From: an uncultured Myxococcales bacterium
GTDB lineage: Bacteria; Myxococcota_A; UBA9042; DTJE01
Assembly: GCA_903857665.1 (NCBI GenBank)
Contig: CAIOFV010000159.1
Location: 65,894 to 129,893 of the forward strand
Reading direction: 5' to 3'
Length of the DNA: 64,000 bases
The notes under the pieces were generated by a model. That model worked only from the letters and a program-made list of their open reading frames with translations. It ran no database searches and had not been told where the DNA came from. The translations under genes and the position numbers were made by a program. Numbering within the stretch: position 1 is the stretch's first letter; the number at the start of each line of letters is the position of its first letter. Below are positions 49,375-58,381 of this stretch, one piece after another.

Positions 49375-52300
49375 CTACATGTCCGCGATCCAGTAGTTGA
49401 CGACCATGAAGTCCTGGACGACGCCGGCGCCCAGGTAGGGTTCCTGCGTGCACAGCTGCTGCTTGTACGCGAACATGCCCCACTGGTAGTTGTTCGCCAG
49501 CCAGTCCGCGTACGACGGGATGCCGTATACCGTGGCGCCGAACGCCAGCCCGTTCGAAATCGTCTGCTCCCACGAACCGCCAACGCTGAAGCCCACGTGC
49601 CCGCCGACCTTCGTCCCACCCATCGTCATCGACGCGGTGACGTCCACGCTGAAATCGACCCCGTTCGACCACGCCTGCTCGTTTTCGATGCTGATCTGGG
49701 CGCTCCGGGGGGTGGATCCCTGGTCGATCGAGAAGGGTCCATCGGACCCGAAGGACTGGTACTTCGCCAGCAGCTTCTGGTCGTTGCCGACGTCGATCCA
49801 CCGCGACGAGGGGACGACGTTCGCCTTCGGGTAGCTGGCGAGGTCGTACGGGGTGTCGCCGAGGATGTCCTTCGTGATCTGGACGCCGTCGCTGAACTCC
49901 GCGTTGTACACGTCGCGCCCGACCGACAGGACCATGCTGGTGCGGGGGACGTCCACGACCAGGTAGCCGCCGATGTTCGCGCGCGCGGGGCTCGATGCGA
50001 CGTTGTACACGTACCGGTCGTACGGCGTCGTCGCGAACACCACCTGGTCGCTGTTGTCGGTGGCCGCATAGGTCAGGGTATGGGTCTCGGTACGGCTCCA
50101 GGTGTTGCTGTGCGTGTACTCCAGCATGAACTCGGCCTCGACCTCGGCGCTGAACACCCCGAAGAAGTCGGCCTCGGCCCCGACGATCACGCCCAGGCGC
50201 GCCGACACGTCGATCGACTTCGAGTAGCTGCCACCCGTGCTGGTGCCGAACGTGGTCGAGTTGTTGCCCTGGCTCTGGCCCATGTTCTCCAGCACCGGCG
50301 GGGCGGCCAGGACGGCCACCAGCTTGTTGTTGCCGTAGATGACCACGTGGGCCTGGTCGGTGGACCCGGTCCCCGTGTTGGCGACGGTGTGGAGCTTGCC
50401 GAGGGGCTGGGTGAAGCCCTTGTATTCCAGAACCGTGCTGTCGCCATCCACGTTGGCGGGGACCAGGATCGCGTTCTTGTTCCACGTGCCGTTGGTGCCG
50501 CTGGTGTCCAGCAGCACGAACTCGGGGTTCGCCTGGTACGTCTTGACCAGCGGGTAGCCGCCGACCGACAGCAGCTTGTCGCGCAGCCCCCAGGTCCGGA
50601 CGCGGCCCTCGTGTTCCAGCACGATGAAGTCCTGCCGCCGGTCGCCGTTGACGTCGCCGACCTGGATGTCGGCGATGGTGTGGTAGGCCGTCTTGGACAG
50701 CACCATCATGCCGTCGTCCCAGGCGATGGACGCCGGGGTGGATCCGACGGCCTTCACGAAATGGCAGGGATACTGGCCGATGAGCAGTTCGTCCGTCATG
50801 TCGCCGTTGTAGTCCCACGCCAGCAGGAAGTTCCTCGGGTAGGACGTCAGCTGGGCCCCGGTGAAGTTCTGCAGCTCGTAGGGCCGGGTGACGGTGGCCA
50901 GGGACGTCAGGGCCCCGTTCGCGTCCGCCGCATCCAGGTCATCCAGGACCTGCGCGACCAGCGACGAGGTCCAGACGAGGGTTGGATAGCCGCCGCTGAC
51001 AACCGTCTTTTCTTCGGTGTTCCAGGCGGCGAAGACCAGTTCCTTCTTCCGGTCGCCATCGACGTCGGCCATCGCCACGCTGAACAGGTTGTAGTTGTCG
51101 AAACCGTCATGCAGGTTGTTCTGGATGGGTGTCGTCTTCCGGTTGTCGCCGATCTTCGCCAGCGTCGCACCGTCGTAGATGGCATAGGAGATCGCCCCGA
51201 CCCCGGGGCGGCGCGTGGTATTACCGCTGGTCCAGGCCGCGTGGAGTGCCGGCCCGTCCACCCAGGCCACCACGATCTGCGCCTTGCGGTCCTCGGTCAT
51301 GCTGCCGACCGCCAGCCGGGCGGTCACCAGCCCGCGCCCCGCCAGGCCGGTGTCCAGGTCGCCCTCCAGGTCCACATGGTTCTGCACGGCCCATTTGCGA
51401 GCCGGAGGTTTCAAGGTGTTGTCGATCTTGTTGGAGATGACCCACAGCTTCCCATTGTGGCGGGCCTGGCTGTTGGCGGCATCCCAGTACACGGTCCCGA
51501 CGATCACGATTTCGTCGAACCCGTCGCCATCCACATCGGCGACGGCCATGTCGTAGTCGGTGGCGTTCTGGCCCGCCTCCACGGTCAGGTCGATCGCGTC
51601 CAGCACGATGGTGTCGATGGTGGGATCGGCCCCAGCGGTGTCGATGTGGGCGTCCAGGATCGACAGCTTCGCGACGGGCTGGACGCCGGCCGGAACCGCC
51701 TGGCCCGTCACCTGCGGCTTCCAGGTCAGCACGGCCGTTTCCTCGGGGAAGTCGTCGTCCATGTTCCCGGCGTGCGCCACCTTGGTCATGGTCCCCAGCA
51801 TGTCGTTGTTCAGGGACTTGTGCAGGATCGCGTGGTCCGGGAGGGTGGTGCCCGGCGGCAGGCTGACGGGCTGGTCGTCGATCTTGCCGTACGCCTGGTA
51901 GGGGTCGACCACGAACTGGTCGTTCGCGGTCCCGTCGTTGCTGGTGCCCAGCACCATGTACTCGACGATGGGGGTGAACGTCACGAAGCGCTTGTTCAGC
52001 AGCGGGGGGCTGTCCGTCCCGGCGGCGGCCTGGACCACGATGGTGGCCTGCGCCGTGGCCCCGTCGGCCGACGCGGTCACCACGACGGTCGTGGGAACCG
52101 TCACGCTGGAAGGCGGCGTGTAGGTGGTCGTCGGGCCCGCGGGATTCGAAAGCTTGCCGACCGCAGCCGGCGACACGGTCCACGCGATCGTGGCGCCGGA
52201 GTGCAGCAGCGTCGCCGTCAGCAGCAACCCCGGGTTGGCCGTGGTGATCGTCGCGGTGGCGGGGGCGATGGACAACGCCGGCGCCGGGTGCACGGTGATG

Positions 52301-53427
52301 ACCGCCTGCTTGCGGTTGTTGTCCAGCATGGCGTAGACCGTGACGGTCGTTTCGACGTCCAGCGTCGCCGGGGGAATGTAGGACACCGTGGCGCCCGAGG
52401 TGCCGGACAGCGTGCCGACCGTGGGGCTCAGGCTCCACAGCACGGTGCCGGTGCTGTTCTGCACGGCGGCCGTCAGCAGCACGGGATCGCCGCCGCTGAA
52501 CGTGTCGTCAGTTTCGGGGCTCACGGCCAGCGTGGGCTGCGTGTTGGTGACGACATCGACCGTGATCGTGGACTTCGCGGTCAATTCGCCCGCCGTGGCC
52601 GTCACCACCACCGTGGTCTTCGCGGCGACGGAGGCCGGAGGCGTATAGCCGACGGCCACGCCCGTGGCGGCCGAAAGCGTCCCGAGCGCGGGATCCAGGC
52701 TCCAGGTGATGGGCTCGGTCGAGTTCTTCAGCGTCGCGATCAGGATGGCCGTATCGCTGCCGGCTTCCAGCGCCAGGGATTCCGGGCTGACCGTCAGTTC
52801 CGGATCCGCGGGCACCGCGGGCTTCGGCTGCACCAGGATGGCCGCGGTCGCAACCGCGCCGCCGGCCGTGGCCCGGACCAGCACCAGGGTCTCTTCTCCC
52901 ACCGTGGTCGGCGGGGTGTAGTCGACCGTCGCGCCCGTGGCGGCCGACAGCGTGCCCACGACCGGGCTGAGGGTCCAGGCGATCTCCGCCTGCGAATCCT
53001 TCAGCGTGGCCACCAGCGTCAGCGGGTCCGCGCCTTCCAGCAGTTCCGTGCTGGCCGGGGCGACGCTCAGTTGCGACCAGGGGGTCACGATGATCGTCGA
53101 CTGCGCGTGAAGGGTTCCCGCCGTCGCGGTCACGGTGACCGTGGTTTCCTGATCGATGGACGCGGGGGGCGTGAAGGTGGCCGTGCCGTCGGGATTGGTG
53201 ACCAGCGTGCCCACCTTCGGGTCGATGCTCCAGGTCGGCGTCTGGCCGGCCGGCACATTGCCGGCGGTCAGGATCAGCGGTTTGCTCGCCGCCGGCAGGA
53301 CGGCCGCCGCCGGCTGCACGGTCATCGGGACGTCGGCACCTCCCCCCGAGGATCCCGAGGAACAGCCCAGGGCGAGAAACACTGCAAGCAGGCACACCGC
53401 TCCCACGTTGCGATACGCGTTCCGCAT
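49375..53427 (-). CDS. Giant lipoprotein: Ig-like repeats, FG-GAP repeats, Ser/Thr-rich C-terminus
   Basis: 1350 residues. Lipobox LALGCSS near residue 22. Residues about 35-470 hold five Ig-like repeats of about 85 residues, each with a W(S/T)-x-x-P-x-VGTLS core and ending YTPP. Residues about 560-960 contain FG-GAP/VCBS-like calcium loops (ADVDGDGFDEIVIVG, ADVDGDRKKELV, GDVNGDRRQDFIVL), suggesting an integrin-like propeller. Next, about 1045-1130, is an alternating Ser/Thr-polar stretch (TSTGGSYSKSIDVSAR, HSNTWSRTETHTLTYAA) like the insertion loops of aerolysin/ETX-type pores, and a final ~200-residue domain. An exposed binding or adhesion protein is likely; pore formation is speculation. 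Confidence 0.8.
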   Translation of the reverse strand: MRNAYRNVGAVCLLAVFLALGCSSGSSGGGADVPMTVQPAAAVLPAASKPLILTAGNVPAGQTPTWSIDPKVGTLVTNPDGTATFTPPASIDQETTVTVTATAGTLHAQSTIIVTPWSQLSVAPASTELLEGADPLTLVATLKDSQAEIAWTLSPVVGTLSAATGATVDYTPPTTVGEETLVLVRATAGGAVATAAILVQPKPAVPADPELTVSPESLALEAGSDTAILIATLKNSTEPITWSLDPALGTLSAATGVAVGYTPPASVAAKTTVVVTATAGELTAKSTITVDVVTNTQPTLAVSPETDDTFSGGDPVLLTAAVQNSTGTVLWSLSPTVGTLSGTSGATVSYIPPATLDVETTVTVYAMLDNNRKQAVITVHPAPALSIAPATATITTANPGLLLTATLLHSGATIAWTVSPAAVGKLSNPAGPTTTYTPPSSVTVPTTVVVTASADGATAQATIVVQAAAGTDSPPLLNKRFVTFTPIVEYMVLGTSNDGTANDQFVVDPYQAYGKIDDQPVSLPPGTTLPDHAILHKSLNNDMLGTMTKVAHAGNMDDDFPEETAVLTWKPQVTGQAVPAGVQPVAKLSILDAHIDTAGADPTIDTIVLDAIDLTVEAGQNATDYDMAVADVDGDGFDEIVIVGTVYWDAANSQARHNGKLWVISNKIDNTLKPPARKWAVQNHVDLEGDLDTGLAGRGLVTARLAVGSMTEDRKAQIVVAWVDGPALHAAWTSGNTTRRPGVGAISYAIYDGATLAKIGDNRKTTPIQNNLHDGFDNYNLFSVAMADVDGDRKKELVFAAWNTEEKTVVSGGYPTLVWTSSLVAQVLDDLDAADANGALTSLATVTRPYELQNFTGAQLTSYPRNFLLAWDYNGDMTDELLIGQYPCHFVKAVGSTPASIAWDDGMMVLSKTAYHTIADIQVGDVNGDRRQDFIVLEHEGRVRTWGLRDKLLSVGGYPLVKTYQANPEFVLLDTSGTNGTWNKNAILVPANVDGDSTVLEYKGFTQPLGKLHTVANTGTGSTDQAHVVIYGNNKLVAVLAAPPVLENMGQSQGNNSTTFGTSTGGSYSKSIDVSARLGVIVGAEADFFGVFSAEVEAEFMLEYTHSNTWSRTETHTLTYAATDNSDQVVFATTPYDRYVYNVASSPARANIGGYLVVDVPRTSMVLSVGRDVYNAEFSDGVQITKDILGDTPYDLASYPKANVVPSSRWIDVGNDQKLLAKYQSFGSDGPFSIDQGSTPRSAQISIENEQAWSNGVDFSVDVTASMTMGGTKVGGHVGFSVGGSWEQTISNGLAFGATVYGIPSYADWLANNYQWGMFAYKQQLCTQEPYLGAGVVQDFMVVNYWIADM
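51990..53330 (-). repeat. Five tandem Ig-like coding repeats
   Basis: Imperfect protein-level repeats of about 85 residues (roughly 260 bases). The recurring DNA and protein core encodes VGTLS and YTPP once per unit. Divergence between units is too high for recent slippage. Confidence 0.7.
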
Positions 53428-53610
53428 GGCCGACTACCTCTGGAAGAAGGGGGGGGCTGGAGGAAGCGTTTCTCCCCCCGGCCCCATCGCCGTATTCAAT
53501 ATCCGGAGAAAAGTCCACCCATAATCGACACATCCCCCACTCGGCACCTGCCGGATGACTGAAAAATGCGGGATCCTGGGGACGGGACGACGGGAACCCG
53601 AGTCCCGGAG
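53428..53610. other. Intergenic region between two lipoprotein genes
   Basis: 183 bases with a comparatively AT-rich centre (ATATCCGGAGAAAAGTCC). It should hold the promoter of the large lipoprotein gene; on the minus strand AT-rich segments are present, but I could not fix a -35/-10 pair. No gene is seen. Confidence 0.4.
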
Positions 53611-55719
53611 CTACCGCGACAGGACGGCTTCCGCTGTCCCCCCCGCTCCGATCGCCACCGTCACCGGGGGGAGAAGCGCGCCGGCGTTCGCATCGAACGC
53701 CCGGACCGTCACCTCCTCCCCGGCGCGCCCGGCCAGCGTGACGCGGATCGCGTCGGCTTCCGCCTTCACCTCGGTGAATCGTCGGTCCGCGACGGTCACG
53801 TACTTGCCGGTTTCGCCGATCAGCGCCATGCCGTTGTCCAGCACCGGCGCCAGCACCAGGTACTCGAAGTCGTACTCGTGCTCGATGGCCGTCAGGTCGA
53901 ACCGCCCCTCGACCACGCGCGCCTGGCCCGTGCGCCAGTCGTACGCCACCCGCCGGCCCTCGATCCCCAGGTCGGCCGCCAGGTCCACGTGCCAGTCGTC
54001 CACCGTCGCCGGGAAGTTGAACATCTGCTCGACGGTGGTGCCGGTATCGACCTCCACGATCGCCCACAGGCGGTCCTCGTCGGTGCGCTCGGGATGATCG
54101 GCTGCGATGAGGTAGGCCGCCAGGTACGTCCAGCGCCCCAGTCCGGGACGTTCGCTGTACGTGGACGTCAGGTAGGGTCGCCGGTTCGGCAAGAACATCG
54201 TGTCGGTCGGCGTGGCCGGCCTGTCGGGCTTCAGCAGCATCCCGTCGGCCCGACAGGTCGGCATCACGAACTCGGGCCTGGTCCGGCCCAGCCCGTCGCT
54301 GACGCCCACGATGCCGGCCGACAGCGTGGCGACCAGGGCCTCGGCCTGCCCGGCGCGCTCGTCGCTCTGGAAGTTGTCCTTGAACGGCAGGACGCCCACG
54401 GCCCAGGCCAGCATCCCCGCCGTGTGGAACTGGGGCCAATAGACTTCCTTGGCCAGGCCCACCGCGTAGTCGACGGACGTGCGGATCGTCGTGACGTTGG
54501 GATGGTCCAGCGCGGACAGCAAGTGGCTGGCCTCGGCCATGCACATCTGGACCGTCACGCCCCGCGCCGCGGCGGGCACGCAGATGTTCGCGACGAAATC
54601 CTCGCCGCGCTGCACGTCCGCCCGCAGCCTGGCCACGCCCCACCACTGCTTCGACAACCAGTCCTGCTCGTAGGTCTGGATGCCCCAATCGACGCAATGG
54701 CCCATCAGCTCCTCGAACAGGCCCCGGTCGGTCGGGAACGCCATGTCGGTGCCGTCCACGAAGGTGAACCGGTCCCGGTACGGCGTGTCCGGCGCGTACC
54801 ACCGGTTGTGGGCGACCAGCGGCAGGCCCAGCTTCTCGTGGAAGGCCGGGAGGCCGTCTGGAAACACGGCCGGGATGGGTTCCCACAGGATCGTGCCGCC
54901 GTTTTCGCCCGGGATCGAGCCCGGCCGCTTCGGGTACCACCACGAATCGATCTGCAGGTGGCCGTATGGGATCTTGAGGGTGTCGGCCTCGGCCTTCACG
55001 TCCAGCAGCGTGTCCTGGAACGTCTTCCCGTCTTCCGTGCGGTAGTAGTAGTACGCCCCGTTGTCGGTCCAGTAGCCCAGCGTGGACAGCCCCGCATCGG
55101 CGTACCGGTCGGTCCGGGCGCGGCCGTGGTCCTCGCGCATCCGCTGGCCCCAGGCCTCCAACGTGGCATTGATGCCCTTCCCTTCCACCCTCAGGAATCG
55201 CTGCGTGTACCCTGCCGGCACCGACGCCAGGTCGCCGTGCAGCCCGTACCGGATGCGCCCGCCATCGACCGTCATGATGCTGCCGAAGAAGTGGTCCATC
55301 GACGAGAACACCAGCACGTCCAGGTCGTCGCTGTACAGCACGACGGGTCCCCAGGACCACATCGGGACCAGGTAGGGCGGCAGGAACGCGGTCATCCTCC
55401 AGTTCAACACGTGCGTGTACTTCGGGTCCACCGGGATCGGGTCGAACTCGTGGGACAGCGTCGTGAAGTCGCCCGTGGCAATGTCCGCCAGGCCGTCCGG
55501 CAGCGCGTTGGTATACACCTCGTAGCGGAAGGCGCCTTCAGATGCGTCGTCTGACGCGTCCCCCGACGTGTCAGCGTCGCGGGGCACATCGCTCCCGATC
55601 GCGTCGGGGACGTCCGCGCCGACCCCCGCACCGCCGCATGCCAGCAGCACCGGCAGCGACAGCGCCGACAGGACCGCCGCAAGGCCGCCAGGCCGGCGGG
55701 AACGGAACCGTGCGCGCAT
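53611..55719 (-). CDS. TIM-barrel glycoside-hydrolase-like lipoprotein
   Basis: 702 residues. Lipobox VLLACG near residue 27, then an Asp-rich linker (DVPDAIGSDVPRDADTSGD). The catalytic-looking region (about 200-520) has motifs of clan-D type alpha-glycosidases (GH36/raffinose-synthase-like): LGYWTDNGAYYY, HLQIDSWWYP, TYEQDWLSKQ (possible nucleophile Asp) and VDYAVGLAKEVYWPQ. A C-terminal beta-sandwich follows. The exact GH family is not certain; no second catalytic residue can be named with confidence. SD AGGAGGA at 55719. It sits beside the kinase gene in a leftward series. Confidence 0.65.
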   Translation of the reverse strand: MRARFRSRRPGGLAAVLSALSLPVLLACGGAGVGADVPDAIGSDVPRDADTSGDASDDASEGAFRYEVYTNALPDGLADIATGDFTTLSHEFDPIPVDPKYTHVLNWRMTAFLPPYLVPMWSWGPVVLYSDDLDVLVFSSMDHFFGSIMTVDGGRIRYGLHGDLASVPAGYTQRFLRVEGKGINATLEAWGQRMREDHGRARTDRYADAGLSTLGYWTDNGAYYYYRTEDGKTFQDTLLDVKAEADTLKIPYGHLQIDSWWYPKRPGSIPGENGGTILWEPIPAVFPDGLPAFHEKLGLPLVAHNRWYAPDTPYRDRFTFVDGTDMAFPTDRGLFEELMGHCVDWGIQTYEQDWLSKQWWGVARLRADVQRGEDFVANICVPAAARGVTVQMCMAEASHLLSALDHPNVTTIRTSVDYAVGLAKEVYWPQFHTAGMLAWAVGVLPFKDNFQSDERAGQAEALVATLSAGIVGVSDGLGRTRPEFVMPTCRADGMLLKPDRPATPTDTMFLPNRRPYLTSTYSERPGLGRWTYLAAYLIAADHPERTDEDRLWAIVEVDTGTTVEQMFNFPATVDDWHVDLAADLGIEGRRVAYDWRTGQARVVEGRFDLTAIEHEYDFEYLVLAPVLDNGMALIGETGKYVTVADRRFTEVKAEADAIRVTLAGRAGEEVTVRAFDANAGALLPPVTVAIGAGGTAEAVLSR

Positions 55720-55743
55720 CGGGGATTCCTCCTGTCGCAGCGC

Positions 55744-56928
55744 CTAGCCCGCTCGCAGCAGCCACCACGTGAGCACCGCGATCGCCAGCGACGTCGCGCC
55801 CACGGCGACCAGGATCCAGGGCAGGCGGCCCGTCCGGGCGGCCGGGTGGCCCTTCAAGGCCGGCAGCGACTGCGTTCCGTGGACGTACCGGTCCACCAGC
55901 CGGACCAGCTCGGACCGCGGGGCAGCGCCGGCCCGCATCTCGTCGGGGTCCCAGGCGGCGGGCCCTCCCGGGAAGGCACGGCCCAGCTCCGCCAGCACCT
56001 CCGCGGCGTTGGCCTGGCGGCGATCGGGATCCTTTTCGAGCATCCGCAACAGGACGGCGTCCATCGCGGGAGGCACGTCGGGCCAGATCGAGGACGGCGG
56101 GGCCGGCGGGGTCTGCAGGTGCTGCCGCAACACCTCCTCCATGGTCCCGGAGAACGGCGGCTTGCCCGTCAGGGCGCGGTACAGGATCACGCCCAGGCTG
56201 TACAGGTCGGCCCGCCCGTCCAGCGTCCGGGAACCCCGCGCCTGCTCGGGCGCCATGTAGGTGGGCGTTCCCATCACCATCTGCCCCAGGGTCAGGCGAC
56301 GTCCCGGCGCGGCGGTGCCCCGGGTGTCGGTCAGCCGCGCGAACCCGAAGTCCAGGATGCGCACCATCGGCTGGCCGGCGGGGTCGCGGGCCAGCAGCAG
56401 GTTGCCGGGCTTGAGGTCCCGGTGGATGACGCCCCGGCTGTGCGCCACGTCCAGCGCCGCCAGCACCTGCCGGGCGATCGTCAGCACCGTGGACAGGGGC
56501 AGCGTGCCGCGCTTGGCCAGCACCGCATCCAGCCCCACACCCTCCACGTATTCCATGGTGAAGTAGTGCGTTCCGTCCGGGAACTGCCCGAAATCGTATG
56601 CCGGAACCACCTGCGGGACGTCAAGGGACTTGGTCAGCACCGCCTCCAGCCGAAAGCGGCGCACCATTTCCGGATCGCCGGTCAGTTCGTGGTGCAGCAG
56701 CTTGACCGCCACCCGCCCGTCGGCCTCGCGGTCCTCGGCCAGGTACACGCTGCCGGTCGCGCCGTAACCGATCCGCCGCGACAGCACCAACCGGTCCAGC
56801 ACGACGACGCCCAGCCGCGGGTCCCGGGGCCAGCCTTCCGGGGGGCGGGCCTGGTGACACGAGCCGCAGCCGGGTTCGTCGGCCTCCACCGCGTTCCCGC
56901 ACCGCCCGCAGCCGCGGTCGTCGTCCAC
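55744..56928 (-). CDS. Serine/threonine protein kinase with zinc ribbon and C-terminal anchor
   Basis: 394 residues from a GTG at 56928 (SD CGGAG); the track ORF has an upstream extension without an SD. An N-terminal zinc ribbon (CGRCGNAV, CGSC) precedes a complete kinase domain: GYGATGSVYLA, VAVKLL, HRDLKPGNLLL, DFGFARL and GTPTYMAPEQ. After the kinase comes a juxtamembrane linker and one membrane helix (about 372-391) with almost nothing outside, so no sensor domain is visible. Such Hanks-type kinases are numerous in Myxococcota. Substrates are unknown. Confidence 0.95.
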   Translation of the reverse strand: MDDDRGCGRCGNAVEADEPGCGSCHQARPPEGWPRDPRLGVVVLDRLVLSRRIGYGATGSVYLAEDREADGRVAVKLLHHELTGDPEMVRRFRLEAVLTKSLDVPQVVPAYDFGQFPDGTHYFTMEYVEGVGLDAVLAKRGTLPLSTVLTIARQVLAALDVAHSRGVIHRDLKPGNLLLARDPAGQPMVRILDFGFARLTDTRGTAAPGRRLTLGQMVMGTPTYMAPEQARGSRTLDGRADLYSLGVILYRALTGKPPFSGTMEEVLRQHLQTPPAPPSSIWPDVPPAMDAVLLRMLEKDPDRRQANAAEVLAELGRAFPGGPAAWDPDEMRAGAAPRSELVRLVDRYVHGTQSLPALKGHPAARTGRLPWILVAVGATSLAIAVLTWWLLRAG

Positions 56929-57031
56929 TTTGCGTCTCCGGCACGGGGGTTGATCCAGTGACCCGTTTGTACCCCGGCCAGCGGTTGTTTCGCAAGGGCG
57001 AGCGCGGAAGGGGATACGATGGTCCGGACGC

Positions 57032-58375
57032 CTACGGGCCCGCCCGCTCAAGCTCCGCCAGGAACGGCCGCGACCGGGACCGCATCCACAGGTTCTGCGC
57101 CACGCACCCCGCCGTCATGGCCAGGATGCCGACGTACAGCCCGGTGAGCGTCCCGTCTGCCATGCCCGCGGCGAGCACGGCGCCGAACACCGCCAGGAAC
57201 ACCACCACGCCCTCGGTGATCGCCCGGGTGTCGCGGCGGTCGACCAGGATCCCCTGGTACCAGCTCTGCTGCACGGCGAGGGCCGGGATGATCAGCGCGC
57301 ACCACAGGGCCGCCCGGGCCAGCAGCACGAGGTCCGGCGCCAGCGCCGACAGCACGGCGAACCAGAATTCCCCGACGGGCGTGGCCGCGATCAGCACCAG
57401 GAACGCCGATACCCCCGCCGCCAGCACCAGCGCGAACCGCCGCAGCGCCGGAACCGCCCCGGGCCGCTCGACCCGGGCCACCACCACCTCGTTGAACGCG
57501 AACCCCAGGCTGCGCAGCAGGAACACCACGCCGTTGACCACCGGCAGCACGGCCAGCGAATCGATCGCCCGGGGCATCCGGCTGATCGCCGCGCTGACCA
57601 GGGGCATCGACAGCAGCGTGATCAACGGCGTCAGCGCCAGGGGCACGTAGAACCGCAGGAACACCGGCAGGGTCAGGGGCACCGGCTCGGGAGGCGCCGT
57701 GTACACGTGGTCCCGCAGCACCGGGCGCACGGCAAACCCCATGAACACGGCCTCGGCCAGCACCCCGGCGGCCACCGCCGACGCGCCCACGACGATCCCG
57801 GGAATACCGCCATGGGCCAGGCCGGCCCCCAGCACCACCACGTTGGCCAGCACGCGGACGATGGTCCCGAGGCCCACCCGGTGGGAGTGGCCGAACCGGA
57901 TCAGGACGCCCTGCTGGTACCGGCGATACGCGATGGAACCGGTCCAGAACGTCAGGATCCGCAGGCCCATACGGCCCGGTTCCAGCGTTTCGGGAGGGAC
58001 GCCCAGCCACTGCCCTGCGACGACGTCATAGAGGGGCGTGAAGGCCACCAGCGCGTGCAGGGCCGTCAGCGCGACGATCGACTGCCACACGAATCGCCGC
58101 ATCAGTCGGTACGAGGCCCGGTCCCGGGCCATGGCCGTCGATGCCGATAACAGCATGATGATCGGGCCCTCGATGACCAGCGATATCGGGAACACCACGC
58201 CGCCGTATGCCGCCAGCGATATGCGGGGGTCGGGCAGCCGGGCCATCGTGGCGCTGACGAGGGGCAGTTCCAGGCCCATCATCATCCACGAGGCGGCCAG
58301 GGGCCACCACGTGCGGAACACCGCGGCGCCTGTCAGGAAGGGCCGGGGCGGGTTGTCGATGTCGGGGGTGCTCAA
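57032..58375 (-). CDS. MATE/MOP-superfamily transporter, ANKH-like
   Basis: 447 residues with about 12 membrane helices. The helix order and motifs MGLELPLVSATMARL and IAYRRYQQGVLIRFGHSHRVGLG resemble bacterial proteins related to the ANKH (progressive ankylosis) branch of the MATE/MOP fold. The transported compound is unknown; citrate/ATP or pyrophosphate export, as in animals, is only a hint. The start is a TTG at 58375, six bases after the peptidase stop; the SD is weak (AGTAGG). It is likely co-transcribed with the peptidase gene upstream. Confidence 0.75.
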   Translation of the reverse strand: MSTPDIDNPPRPFLTGAAVFRTWWPLAASWMMMGLELPLVSATMARLPDPRISLAAYGGVVFPISLVIEGPIIMLLSASTAMARDRASYRLMRRFVWQSIVALTALHALVAFTPLYDVVAGQWLGVPPETLEPGRMGLRILTFWTGSIAYRRYQQGVLIRFGHSHRVGLGTIVRVLANVVVLGAGLAHGGIPGIVVGASAVAAGVLAEAVFMGFAVRPVLRDHVYTAPPEPVPLTLPVFLRFYVPLALTPLITLLSMPLVSAAISRMPRAIDSLAVLPVVNGVVFLLRSLGFAFNEVVVARVERPGAVPALRRFALVLAAGVSAFLVLIAATPVGEFWFAVLSALAPDLVLLARAALWCALIIPALAVQQSWYQGILVDRRDTRAITEGVVVFLAVFGAVLAAGMADGTLTGLYVGILAMTAGCVAQNLWMRSRSRPFLAELERAGP

Positions 58376-58381
58376 GGCGAC

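Noticed and set aside
51990-53330. CRISPR-like or satellite repeat
   Set aside because: The periodicity is protein-coding (Ig-like units) and too divergent at DNA level.
49150-53562. 1470-residue plus-strand ORF
   Set aside because: Antisense to the Ig/FG-GAP lipoprotein; composition (Gly/Arg/His/Val) is typical of GC-rich shadows.
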